From positions 1-46,249 of IMG/VR virus record IMGVR_UViG_3300037104_000099: 46,249 bases of DNA; one strand, written 5' to 3'. Shown in pieces: positions 39,263 to 46,247 of this stretch; position 1 is the first letter of the stretch, and each line of letters starts with the position of its first letter. A program made the position numbers and the translations under genes. Source of the DNA: a virus. The notes below the pieces were generated by a model that ran no database searches, had not been told where the DNA came from, and worked only from the letters and a program-made list of their open reading frames with translations.

Positions 39263-39509
39263 TTTACCTCTGTGTGCTGAACGGGTAGAGGTCCCATCGC
39301 TCACAGACAGGGACCATCGCCGCTCGCCCCCTCCCCTCTCGTACAGTGATTGAACGCTGTTTATGCACATAAACCTTGGTTACGTCTTATAACCCATATT
39401 AGGTAAACTTGCAGCAATAGCTTAACCGTGTAATCTTACATTGCTTTCGTGCTACTGGATACATTATTCCCACATGCTTACAATGACATACCTATCATAA
39501 ACTGGATAC
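39263..39509 (-). other. gap after terminase small subunit
   Basis: No convincing gene. A 17-codon ORF (39264-39317, MVPVCERWDLYPFSTQR) has a purine-rich GGGGAGGGGGCGAGCGGCG upstream and ends just before the GTG of the next gene, so it could be a coupling leader peptide. The rest holds only short ORFs. Confidence 0.35.
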
Positions 39510-39947
39510 TTATTGCCCATTTCCAACATCAATTACACCGTCTTCGTCATCGCTCGGCAGGATCAAACCTTGCCCGAACTGCTGGATAATCTGCGCTATA
39601 ATCGGAGTTACCTGGACGTCGCCGGTAATATTGATCTGTGGTGAGTGTGAAGGGAGTATGCCTACACTTTCCAGTACTCTTTGACTTGCCTTGAACCCGT
39701 GCTCTCGTAGTTGTGCGTCTGAATCTTTATCGCTATACGCCTGTATTGCTTTGTCGATATTGGCTGCTGCTTTCGGCAGTGATCTTGAAATCAGGTCGTC
39801 TTTAATCTTATCTATATACTCTTGTACTTCGTGCTTGGCGAGCCGTCGCGCCACGGTTGAATCATTGATACCAGTCATCGCCTCGATTTGCCTCTGGCTG
39901 TATCCTTGCGCGGTTTTCTCAGCTATTGTGATGTCTGTCTGGTTCAT
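39510..39947 (-). CDS. terminase small subunit candidate, 145 aa
   Basis: Residues 8-35 (EKTAQGYSQRQIEAMTGIND then STVARRLAK) are a helix-turn-helix that would bind the packaging site. A helical oligomerisation region (KAAANIDKAIQAYSDKDSDA) and an acidic C-terminus (PSDDEDGVIDVGNGQ) follow. Position two genes before the large subunit supports the assignment. Weak SD. Confidence 0.7.
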   Translation of the reverse strand: MNQTDITIAEKTAQGYSQRQIEAMTGINDSTVARRLAKHEVQEYIDKIKDDLISRSLPKAAANIDKAIQAYSDKDSDAQLREHGFKASQRVLESVGILPSHSPQINITGDVQVTPIIAQIIQQFGQGLILPSDDEDGVIDVGNGQ

Positions 39948-39949
39948 GG

Positions 39950-40240
39950 TTTCAACTCTTTGGCTTTCTTATCGTTATCCGTTCCCGGTAATTTGAGAGC
40001 CCGGCTGTCCGGGCTTGGAAGCTGGTCTTGACTTTGGAGTCTTGAGCGTCAGCTTGTGGTCATGTTTGGTGGTTCTGTTCTTTCCTTTGCCAGTCGCCGC
40101 CCGGTTTGAGTCTTGGGCGGAGGCCTCGATGGCTTGAGGACTTAGTTGTGTCTGTTGTCGCCTAACGACTGATGTTCCGCTTGCGCTTTACCACTTGGCG
40201 GTGCTTATCTTTTAATGTAGTCGAAAATGGACATTTTTAC
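39950..40240 (-). other. structured gap between terminase and regulator
   Basis: About 290 bp without a convincing start-to-stop gene. Strong inverted repeats: AGCCCGG-ctgt-CCGGGCT; AAGCTG...CAGCTT enclosing GACT-ttgg-AGTC; CCGCCC...GGGCGG; CAGTCG...CGACTG enclosing the last. On the minus strand the unpaired parts are A-rich, as in structured RNAs. An open frame of about 65 codons (SVVRRQQTQLSPQAIEASAQ..) lacks a start codon. Candidate small RNA, leader or packaging site. Confidence 0.4.
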
Positions 40241-40246
40241 CTTGCA

Positions 40247-40663
40247 TTATGGGTTTAATGTTTTGATTTTAATTGATATTCTGTTGATTTGCTTAATGGA
40301 CATGCAAAACAGGTTTGAAATGTCCTTTTGGGTGATTCCAGCGAGTAAGAGAATTGAAATTGCCTTGTGTTTAACGATGGGTATTTTTAATGATGAATCT
40401 ATCCTGTGTTGCCGATGCTCCATCATTTCATTAAGATCGTCCTTGTAGTCCCTATACTCCATGTCTTTCGTGTTTATGTCGGACATGAGGGCTTCTTTAC
40501 TGGGAGTGTTGCCGTTGATATGCTTCATCCAGAAGCACGGCCCCTTGTCACACCTGCCGATATAAACGCAATCCTGGCATAGAGCATCTTTGAATATTGC
40601 TGGTTGTTTTGATCTCTTCGCTTCTGGGTGTTCTGGGTTCCACAATCTATTTTTTAGTCTCAT
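40247..40663 (-). CDS. Cys-cluster + HTH regulator, 138 aa
   Basis: Residues 28-43 hold a cysteine cluster (ALCQDCVYIGRCDKGPCF: C-x2-C-x5-C-x4-C) that could bind zinc or an iron-sulfur cluster. Residues 100-135 form a helix-turn-helix (AISILLLAGITQKDISNLFC MSIKQINR split across the motif). A good promoter lies at 40701-40730. Placed directly before the late (packaging/head) operon on the same strand, it may activate or time late transcription. GAGGTTAA precedes the start. Confidence 0.6.
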   Translation of the reverse strand: MRLKNRLWNPEHPEAKRSKQPAIFKDALCQDCVYIGRCDKGPCFWMKHINGNTPSKEALMSDINTKDMEYRDYKDDLNEMMEHRQHRIDSSLKIPIVKHKAISILLLAGITQKDISNLFCMSIKQINRISIKIKTLNP

Positions 40664-40700
40664 TTAACCTCAAAATATCTATATGTGGTATTTCAAGAAC

Positions 40701-40730
40701 ATTATACACACAATATGTAGCGCATTGCAA
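40701..40730 (-). promoter_or_regulatory. sigma70-like promoter for the Cys-cluster regulator
   Basis: Minus strand TTGCAA (40730-40725), 18-bp spacer and perfect TATAAT (40706-40701). It uses the same TTGCAA -35 as the repressor promoter at 2639-2666. Expected start is about 31 nt before the ATG at 40663. Confidence 0.6.
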
Positions 40731-40910
40731 ACATTTTGTTTCTTTTCTATACACTATTTTCAATCTGTTTAATTTGTATACGGTTAAATGATCGGCAAAG
40801 TTCGACATTTATTGCCGTTTTATGGTTTTTGATCGTCATTTTTGTCGAGTTGCTAACTTATTGATTTATTACCATTATCACCATCTTAGAACGCTCGTTC
40901 TCGACATTCA
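40731..40910. promoter_or_regulatory. AT-rich control gap with repeated TCGACA motifs
   Basis: No firm gene (a 17-codon ORF at 40858-40911 is coupled to the one before but is weak). TCGACATT occurs at 40802-40809 and 40901-40908 in the same direction, with an inverted TGTCGAG at about 40843-40849. A perfect AGAACG-ct-CGTTCT palindrome is at 40888-40901. Possible operators for a phage regulator. Confidence 0.35.
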
Positions 40911-40997
40911 TTAGATTTTCCCTGATTCTTCCAGTAGTAATTCATAGTATTGCCATTTAAGTTGAATCTTGCGCTTTAATACTTCGGCTTCAGTCAT
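40911..40997 (-). CDS. possible small peptide, 28 aa
   Basis: MTEAEVLKRKIQLKWQYYEL followed by LLEESGKI, one amphipathic helix. The ATG overlaps the end of the preceding gene, with AAAGAAA before it. Protein-like composition and coupling support it moderately. Confidence 0.4.
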   Translation of the reverse strand: MTEAEVLKRKIQLKWQYYELLLEESGKI

Positions 40998-41220
40998 TTT
41001 CTTTAAATTCTACCTCCAATTTAATTAAATGATTTTCCTTCCCTTCCGTAAAATATTGTAGCGTCATCCATTCTGGTACGCCCTGCTTCTTTGCAATCTG
41101 CCGACAAAAGGCAACCCTGGCTTGTTTTGGTGTGTAGGCATAGCAGTAAAGGTAATAGACCTGCCGCTGCCCATTAAACACGCCTTGCCATAAGTGTTTT
41201 AGTTTCTTCTGGTTCGACAT
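40990..41220 (-). CDS. hypothetical basic protein, 76 aa
   Basis: The start at 41220 follows GGAAAAGGAAA. It overlaps the helicase 3' end by 47 bp. MSNQKKLKHLWQGVFNGQRQ continues into YYLYCYAYTPKQARVAFCRQ, a compact beta-alpha shape. No family recognised. Lies between helicase and regulator. Confidence 0.55.
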   Translation of the reverse strand: MSNQKKLKHLWQGVFNGQRQVYYLYCYAYTPKQARVAFCRQIAKKQGVPEWMTLQYFTEGKENHLIKLEVEFKEND

Positions 41221-42301
41221 TTTCCTTTTCCCAATCACAATCAGTGCCCATAGCGTTTTTCTCTTTCCTAAACTGGCAACCGCCGACTATTTTATAACGC
41301 ATAAATAATCCGTTCGGGTTAATCATATCGTTCACCCAGTTTTTAGCTTTAACTATCTTTAAAGTATGGGGATTATTGCTTAATGAAATATAAAGGCGTG
41401 GCTTCTCCAGACTTCCGACACCGCCGCGAGCTATATCAACTCCCTTGCCGGTGTTCTTTTGAATCGCTATGACGGCAATTCCCTTGTTGAGTTTGTCGTA
41501 AATATCTTTTATCCATTGGCCAATCAGGAAAAAGTCTTGATGAATCTCTAAGAAGTCTATGATGTTAATTTCGTCTGGTTTAATAACATCCGCAAAATTG
41601 CTTGATCGCTCAAATGGTTTAAACTTCCAGCCTTCTAGTGGTAGCTGGGGAAATTTTTCAAGTCTGCTTCTTAATTCCAGTGGGCCACTTTCGGATGAAA
41701 AGTAATTAATCGGCCATTTATCCATATTCCGGCGAATGAAGTCTAAAAGGAAAGCGGTCTTTCCGGTGTCCGGCGAACCAGTGACCACGATTATATTTTT
41801 CGGCATTATCCCGCAAAGTTTCTCAATCCCAAAGGGCCACTTAAGGTCAAGCATTTCACCCTTGGCGTTCATGAAGTCGATGGTCTCGACTCGTTTATCA
41901 ACTTTTCGATAAACTCCCGATCGGTTTCCGCATGGTTCAAGAGTACCCAGCTCAACCAATCTTTTGATCGCCATCCGACAAGCTGCCTTCTCGTTTTTGG
42001 TCTTCAAATTGAGGGCGTTGTAACAATCATGTAAGGATGTAGTAACAAAAGCGCCTCCTGGTGTAACGGAAGTAACAAAGTCCATGACCTCAGATTGAAG
42101 GCTAATCCGTCCTTTCAGGGTCTGTCCTTTATATAAAGTCAGGCTACTATAAACCTTTTCCGTGAGGTCTTGAATGGTGTAATCTATGTTTTCATGGTCA
42201 TAAAGTTTCTTAACCATTTCAATAATATATTCTGGTTGTGCATCTGCTTTTACAAGGTACTCAATAGCCGTATCAATCTTATTAATATCAGTGTCGTTCA
42301 T
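41174..42301 (-). CDS. RecA-fold replicative helicase/ATPase with N-terminal winged helix, 375 aa
   Basis: Residues 1-65 are helical. Residues 70-135 resemble a winged helix (CRMAIKRLVELGTLEPCGNR). Walker A GSPDTGKT is at 175-182, a Walker B-like INIIDFLEI near 248, and a sensor-like IAVIAIQKNTGKG near 275. The layout fits single-domain RecA-fold helicases (RepA/DnaB-like, AAA_25) with an origin-binding front end. Iteron-like repeats lie just upstream and in codons 74-88, so the gene probably contains or flanks its own origin. AAGACAGGGGAATC starts it. Confidence 0.7.
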   Translation of the reverse strand: MNDTDINKIDTAIEYLVKADAQPEYIIEMVKKLYDHENIDYTIQDLTEKVYSSLTLYKGQTLKGRISLQSEVMDFVTSVTPGGAFVTTSLHDCYNALNLKTKNEKAACRMAIKRLVELGTLEPCGNRSGVYRKVDKRVETIDFMNAKGEMLDLKWPFGIEKLCGIMPKNIIVVTGSPDTGKTAFLLDFIRRNMDKWPINYFSSESGPLELRSRLEKFPQLPLEGWKFKPFERSSNFADVIKPDEINIIDFLEIHQDFFLIGQWIKDIYDKLNKGIAVIAIQKNTGKGVDIARGGVGSLEKPRLYISLSNNPHTLKIVKAKNWVNDMINPNGLFMRYKIVGGCQFRKEKNAMGTDCDWEKENVEPEETKTLMARRV

Positions 42302-42315
42302 GATTCCCCTGTCTT

Positions 42316-42464
42316 GTTACATTCGTTACTTCTTGTTACATCTTTGTTACTAAATACTATAAATACTGACTAAGTACATTTAGTATGCCTCGGAGCGTTT
42401 CTTAATCCCCTTGTTTTTTGTTACTTCCGTTACAGGATGTTGCTACTTCGTTACTTCTTGTTAC
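42316..42464. repeat. iteron array, probable replication origin
   Basis: GTTAC occurs eight times (starts 42316, 42325, 42335, 42346, 42420, 42429, 42450, 42460) with one GCTAC at 42442, mostly 9-11 bp apart. A 21-bp stretch at 42322-42342 recurs exactly at 42447-42467. Between the two clusters lies an AT-rich segment (42351-42385) with an ACTAA..TTAGT hairpin, a likely unwinding region. TGTAACGGAAGTAACAAA at 42062-42079 in the helicase gene is an inverted 18-bp copy of 42417-42434. Confidence 0.7.
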
Positions 42465-42501
42465 ATCCCTCAAAACATTTCTAAAAATTGTTATTTACCA
42501 C

Positions 42502-42915
42502 TCAGAACGGAAGTTTCTCATAATCGACGGTTGAAATTTCAAGTTCCACTCTTGGGTTTTCCTTATCCACGTTTCCAAAGCGATAAGACACCGCCGGAAT
42601 TACCTTGTAAGAGTCGTCGGGAATAATTCCCATTTCAATCAGCGCGTCATCGGTAAATTTCTGAATGATTGAAAGCACATTCCCCAAGTCAAATTTTCGG
42701 TTCGTCGCCGGGTATGCCGTATAAGTAAAAGCATAAGGCGGACCCGTGACGATGTTTCTTTCCACTGCCCGCGCAACTACATCCTTCCAGGCGATCTTTG
42801 CTTGATTGAGCACCATGTGGTGAGTATTCCGGTAGATGTTGAGGTTAAGAGCAAAGACCTTATCAGCCTTTGTTTTGCGTGGAAGAATCACTGAAAACGG
42901 TAAAATAATCTTCAT
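42502..42915 (-). CDS. RusA-like Holliday-junction resolvase, 137 aa
   Basis: The pattern KFDLGNVLSIIQKFTDDALI then MGIIPDDSYKVI matches RusA (D-x-x-N, later D-D) as a metal-dependent endonuclease core. The N-terminus LPFSVILPRKTKADK is a family-like strand. It would resolve branched DNA during replication and packaging. CGGAGGGTGGCGGC precedes the start. Located between helicase and helicase-methyltransferase genes. Confidence 0.75.
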   Translation of the reverse strand: MKIILPFSVILPRKTKADKVFALNLNIYRNTHHMVLNQAKIAWKDVVARAVERNIVTGPPYAFTYTAYPATNRKFDLGNVLSIIQKFTDDALIEMGIIPDDSYKVIPAVSYRFGNVDKENPRVELEISTVDYEKLPF

Positions 42916-43032
42916 GCCGCCACCCTCCGCAATTCACTTTGTAATTTTTCTTTACATTCCGCCCGGAATTCAGCCGTGTCTTTTTGGGTTTGATTCTTTT
43001 TCCTGCTCGGATTTGCATTTCGGGCAGATCAT
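42912..43032 (-). pseudogene. frameshifted mini zinc-ribbon ORF
   Basis: ATG 43032 opens MICPKCKSEQEKESNPK and then stops after RHG. A shift by one base in the AAAAA run would join it to KDTAEFRAECKEKLQSELRR then VAA, whose stop overlaps the RusA ATG as ATGA. The total length (121 nt) is one base more than a whole number of codons. A one-base gain in the homopolymer, real or a sequencing error, is the simplest explanation. CCCAAAA also forms a possible slippery heptamer. Confidence 0.4.
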
Positions 43033-43069
43033 AAGCAACTCGCCTGCTCGTAAACTGGTTTTTGGTGGA

Positions 43070-45874
43070 TTAATTGCATACAGACAACAAATCCCCCTGC
43101 TTTTCCTTATTTTCAAGGAATTGCATGTTTTTAATGGATTGCTTCCAATAGGATTCTTTCAGTTCAAGTCCAATACCGTAACGACCCATCGAAACCGCTG
43201 AATAAACGGTCGAACCGATACCAGAAAACGGGTCAAGGACAACATCACCCCTTGCGCTCCACAATTCCATACAGCGCTCAATGGTATCGAGCTGAAGCGG
43301 GCAGACGTGCTTTTCGTCTTTTTCGTCCCGCGCTATGTCGGTTGATAGGACCCTCGTCTGCCGAATATCAAACCAAACCGGCGAAGCATAACGCTGCCAT
43401 ATTTCATGGCTCAGTTTATTTTTGCGCTGATCTTCATTAAAGTTCGTATTGGTAAATTCGCGCTCTCCAATGTATTCCGTGAATCCATTCTTGCGCTCGA
43501 TCGGCTTGGGATTGTCGCCCTCTTTCCTCATAACGACGATATAATCAGGAATGCCTGTTCCACATCGGCTTGAATCCTTACACACCTGCTTATGAGCCAA
43601 AGACAAAACCTTAGTCCTTACCGCCTGCACAAGTGGATCTTTCCAGATGCAAATTTCTGAATGAAATATAAATTTTTCACCCTGGAATAGTCGGATGATG
43701 TCCCCCCTAAAGTCGTGCATTCCCATCACGCCATCATGTGTGATTGTCATGGGCAAATTCATGCAGTGAATGGCAATCAGGCGTCCGGGCATCATTACCC
43801 GATGCAATTCAGTGACGAGAAATTTAAAGTGATTCAAAAAGTCTTCTTTGTCCCGGCAATTTCCCATGTCCCGGATAGAATTTGTATAGGTGAACAGCGA
43901 AGCGAACGGCGGAGAAAAGATCGAAAATCCTATCGAATCGTCTTTCACTTCTTTTATCAGGTCTATGTTATCTCCCAAGTGAAGCTCATACCGATGATTT
44001 TTAAAAACATCCGTCCGGTAATCGAAACTTGATACCGATTTTTCATGCAATTCTGATTTTGTAATATCCTGCATATGCTCAATCATTTCCTTTCTCATTC
44101 GCTGCGCGTCGGCTTCTTTGCGTTTAATGTTTTCGACTATATTTCCCTCGATGTCCGTTGTGATAATATGGCAGTTCACCTTTGATTTCTGCCCAAAGCG
44201 CCAGCAACGGCGGATGGCCTGATAAAAAGCCTCATAGCTATCCGAAAGGCCAAAAAAGATAACATCAGAGCATTGCTGAAGGTTTAATCCAAACCCCATT
44301 ATTTTTGCCTTACTAATCATTACGGGCCTGTCATTATTAATCCATCCAGTTATTTGCCTTTCTTTTTCAGGATCATCCTGTGAACCTCTAACAGAAAAAC
44401 AATTATCTTTTAAAGTTGATTCAAGATCATCCTGTTCATTATTTAAATCTACCCAAATAAGAAATTGCCTTTTTGAGGATTTCAATATCGTCTTTAACTT
44501 TTCCGAGCATGTGGTTACAGTTGCAGCACAACAATCCTCTGACGATTCCTGATTTATGGCAGTGGTCAACATACAAATGTTTTCTGGTTTTATCTCCGCT
44601 TTCTGACCCACATATGGCACACTTTCCGTTTTGTTCTTGCAACATTCTTGCGTAATCATTGTTTGTGAGTCCATATTGTGACATAAGCTGTCCCCTGCGT
44701 TGTTCTTGAGTTCTGCTACGGGCAAGACATTTTTGTTTTTCTCTGTATTGCTCGTTTGTTTTATATTGTTCTCGTCTTGTAGCGTTATATCGATCTCTTT
44801 GATCTCTTGTTCGTCCTGGCCATTTTGATTTGTTTTCACGGTAATATCGGCGCATGTATTCCTTGCGTTCATTGCTGTGTTGTTGTTGGTATTCAATGGC
44901 GGCCTTAATCTTTTGATCTTTATTTCTTTCGTAATACTCCTTAAAGTATTCTGTGTTTTTTGGCATGGTTCTTCTCCATTATTTTTATTGACCATACCAC
45001 AGTTGGAAATTAATTGCAAAACTATTTCAATCTTTTCATCTATGGATTCCCGGCGGGCCTGCCGGCGCTCGCTCAGTGTTTCGGCTTTTTGAGGGAAAAG
45101 GCAGCCTTCAAGCGGTTTGCCAAATTCAATAACGTGCTCGATGATATTTAATTCCGGCAGGATAAATCCCGAATCATCAAATCCAAGTTCAGACGGTTTC
45201 GATAACATGACCGCCCAGGAGCAAAGCCACTTCCAGAATTTTTCCTCACCATGACCCTTGAGTCGCCACGTCCCCACGTTCGCCGTATCGTTAATGAAAA
45301 ACAATGAGAGCATTTCCGATCTGGATAAGACATTCAAAAACTCTGAATGGTTGCCAAGTTCAATAAAGTCATTCGGCGCGGGTGTAGCCGTGCAAGCCAG
45401 CTTGTATGGTGTTTTCTGGAATGATTCGATGATATAATTTCTAAATTTCCCTGTATATGATTTCAGGATTGAGCTTTCATCAAGGACTATGCCGACAAAT
45501 GAACCGGCGTCAAACTTATGGAGCTTTTCGTAATTTGTGATATTGACGCCGTTTATAACATCATCTTGTGATTCGCAGATTTGAACGTCGATGTTAAACT
45601 TTTCCCCTTCGCGCTGTGTCTGCTTCGATACAGCCAATGGTGCAAGGATTAGGACAGGCTGCCCCGTAAAGTTATGAACCTGATTCGCCCATTCGAGCTG
45701 CATCGGAGTCTTGCCAAGTCCACAATCAGCAAATATAGCCGCCCTGCCACGCTTGCAAGCCCACCGGACAAGAGCCAACTGAAAATCGTATAATTTTGGA
45801 TTTAACGAAACTGGTTCAAACCCTGATTGCTTGTCGATAATGTCTTTATTGTTCAAAAACGATTGATAATTCAT
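43070..45874 (-). CDS. SNF2-type helicase-DNA methyltransferase fusion, 934 aa, interrupted by a nested HNH gene
   Basis: Residues 28-290: helicase domain 1 with Walker A DCGLGKT (50-56) and DE-motif VLDES (D132, E133). Residues 465-600: helicase domain 2 with FLIWVDLNNEQ and motif VI QAIRRCWRFGQ (552-562). Residues 630-930: methyltransferase with catalytic SPPF (654-657) before AdoMet motif DPFSGIGST (881-889), the order of beta-class N6-adenine/N4-cytosine enzymes. Residues 293-464 are low-complexity sequence between the two helicase domains and correspond to an endonuclease gene in another frame. It starts by TAATG after a membrane peptide gene. Expected role: DNA remodelling and protective methylation during replication. 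Confidence 0.75.
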   Translation of the reverse strand: MNYQSFLNNKDIIDKQSGFEPVSLNPKLYDFQLALVRWACKRGRAAIFADCGLGKTPMQLEWANQVHNFTGQPVLILAPLAVSKQTQREGEKFNIDVQICESQDDVINGVNITNYEKLHKFDAGSFVGIVLDESSILKSYTGKFRNYIIESFQKTPYKLACTATPAPNDFIELGNHSEFLNVLSRSEMLSLFFINDTANVGTWRLKGHGEEKFWKWLCSWAVMLSKPSELGFDDSGFILPELNIIEHVIEFGKPLEGCLFPQKAETLSERRQARRESIDEKIEIVLQLISNCGMVNKNNGEEPCQKTQNTLRSITKEIKIKRLRPPLNTNNNTAMNARNTCADITVKTNQNGQDEQEIKEIDITLQDENNIKQTSNTEKNKNVLPVAELKNNAGDSLCHNMDSQTMITQECCKNKTESVPYVGQKAEIKPENICMLTTAINQESSEDCCAATVTTCSEKLKTILKSSKRQFLIWVDLNNEQDDLESTLKDNCFSVRGSQDDPEKERQITGWINNDRPVMISKAKIMGFGLNLQQCSDVIFFGLSDSYEAFYQAIRRCWRFGQKSKVNCHIITTDIEGNIVENIKRKEADAQRMRKEMIEHMQDITKSELHEKSVSSFDYRTDVFKNHRYELHLGDNIDLIKEVKDDSIGFSIFSPPFASLFTYTNSIRDMGNCRDKEDFLNHFKFLVTELHRVMMPGRLIAIHCMNLPMTITHDGVMGMHDFRGDIIRLFQGEKFIFHSEICIWKDPLVQAVRTKVLSLAHKQVCKDSSRCGTGIPDYIVVMRKEGDNPKPIERKNGFTEYIGEREFTNTNFNEDQRKNKLSHEIWQRYASPVWFDIRQTRVLSTDIARDEKDEKHVCPLQLDTIERCMELWSARGDVVLDPFSGIGSTVYSAVSMGRYGIGLELKESYWKQSIKNMQFLENKEKQGDLLSVCN
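44439..44966 (-). CDS. endonuclease VII-type HNH nuclease nested in the helicase gene, 175 aa
   Basis: Has its own SD (GGAG, 7 nt before ATG). N-terminus (residues 1-90) basic, helical and Lys/Arg/Gln-rich. Core QYGLTNNDYARMLQEQNGKC then C116-x2-C119, VDHCHKSGIVRG (D134-H135, H137) and C147-x2-C150 (CCNCNHMLGK) matches the recombination endonuclease VII/HNH family. It lies in another frame within residues about 303-479 of the fusion. Its last residues (KKAISYLGRFK) are encoded by conserved helicase sequence. Homing endonucleases of this type are mobile. The inserted segment is about 515 bp, too small for a group I intron core plus this ORF. Confidence 0.75.
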   Translation of the reverse strand: MPKNTEYFKEYYERNKDQKIKAAIEYQQQHSNERKEYMRRYYRENKSKWPGRTRDQRDRYNATRREQYKTNEQYREKQKCLARSRTQEQRRGQLMSQYGLTNNDYARMLQEQNGKCAICGSESGDKTRKHLYVDHCHKSGIVRGLLCCNCNHMLGKVKDDIEILKKAISYLGRFK

Positions 45875-45972
45875 TACCCCACCCCCACAGTCAAATAAAA
45901 ATAGATTGTCAACGCGCCCACGATCATGGCGAACAATGCGGATACCGTTAAGGCGGCAAGGGCGTTAATCAT
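45874..45972 (-). CDS. 32-aa membrane peptide
   Basis: MINALAALTVSALFAMIVGA then LTIYFYLTVGVG, a single transmembrane helix. Strong AAGGAGACCACCC and a stop overlapping the fusion ATG (TAATG) support it. Small membrane peptides precede replication genes in other phages, but the role here is unknown. Confidence 0.55.
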   Translation of the reverse strand: MINALAALTVSALFAMIVGALTIYFYLTVGVG

Positions 45973-45985
45973 GGGTGGTCTCCTT

Positions 45986-46010
45986 AATAAAAACTAGGCA
46001 GGCAGTGCCT
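45986..46010 (-). terminator. weak terminator after the 77-aa gene
   Basis: AGGCA-CTGCC-TGCCT (5-bp stem) followed by aGTTTTTATT on the minus strand, 4 nt after the 77-aa gene stop. Short, so leaky. Part of it (CTAGGCAGGCAG) recurs inverted at 8-19. Confidence 0.4.
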
Positions 46011-46013
46011 TTA

Positions 46014-46247
46014 TTAAACTATTTCTATCGTTCTTCCTTGATCGTTCATTATGTAAATCGGTGAATATGCGTGCACAACAGTTGCCTCGGTCATATTCTT
46101 CGTAAAGAACGAAAGTTCAATTGAACGGTTGCCATTAGCTCCATAGGGCGGCTCATACACAAGAGTGTTTCCATAGCTGCCGCCGCTAGGCTCTCCATCG
46201 CTCCCCTTGATTTCCTCATACTCAATATGATCAATTTCCCCAAACAT
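46014..46247 (-). CDS. hypothetical protein, 77 aa, at the window edge
   Basis: MFGEIDHIEYEEIKGSDGEP with SGGSYGNTLVYEPPYGANG and a C-terminal AYSPIYIMNDQGRTIEI. Mostly beta. The start is 2 bp from the window end, so the ribosome site and possible N-terminal extension are outside the window. If the molecule is circular, this gene directly follows the operon ending at 25. Confidence 0.5.
   Translation of the reverse strand: MFGEIDHIEYEEIKGSDGEPSGGSYGNTLVYEPPYGANGNRSIELSFFTKNMTEATVVHAYSPIYIMNDQGRTIEIV

Noticed and set aside
44439-45000. Group I intron or intein as explanation of the HNH insertion
   Set aside because: Nearly the whole insert is HNH coding sequence, leaving no ribozyme core. 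HNH is not in the host frame, so it is not an intein.
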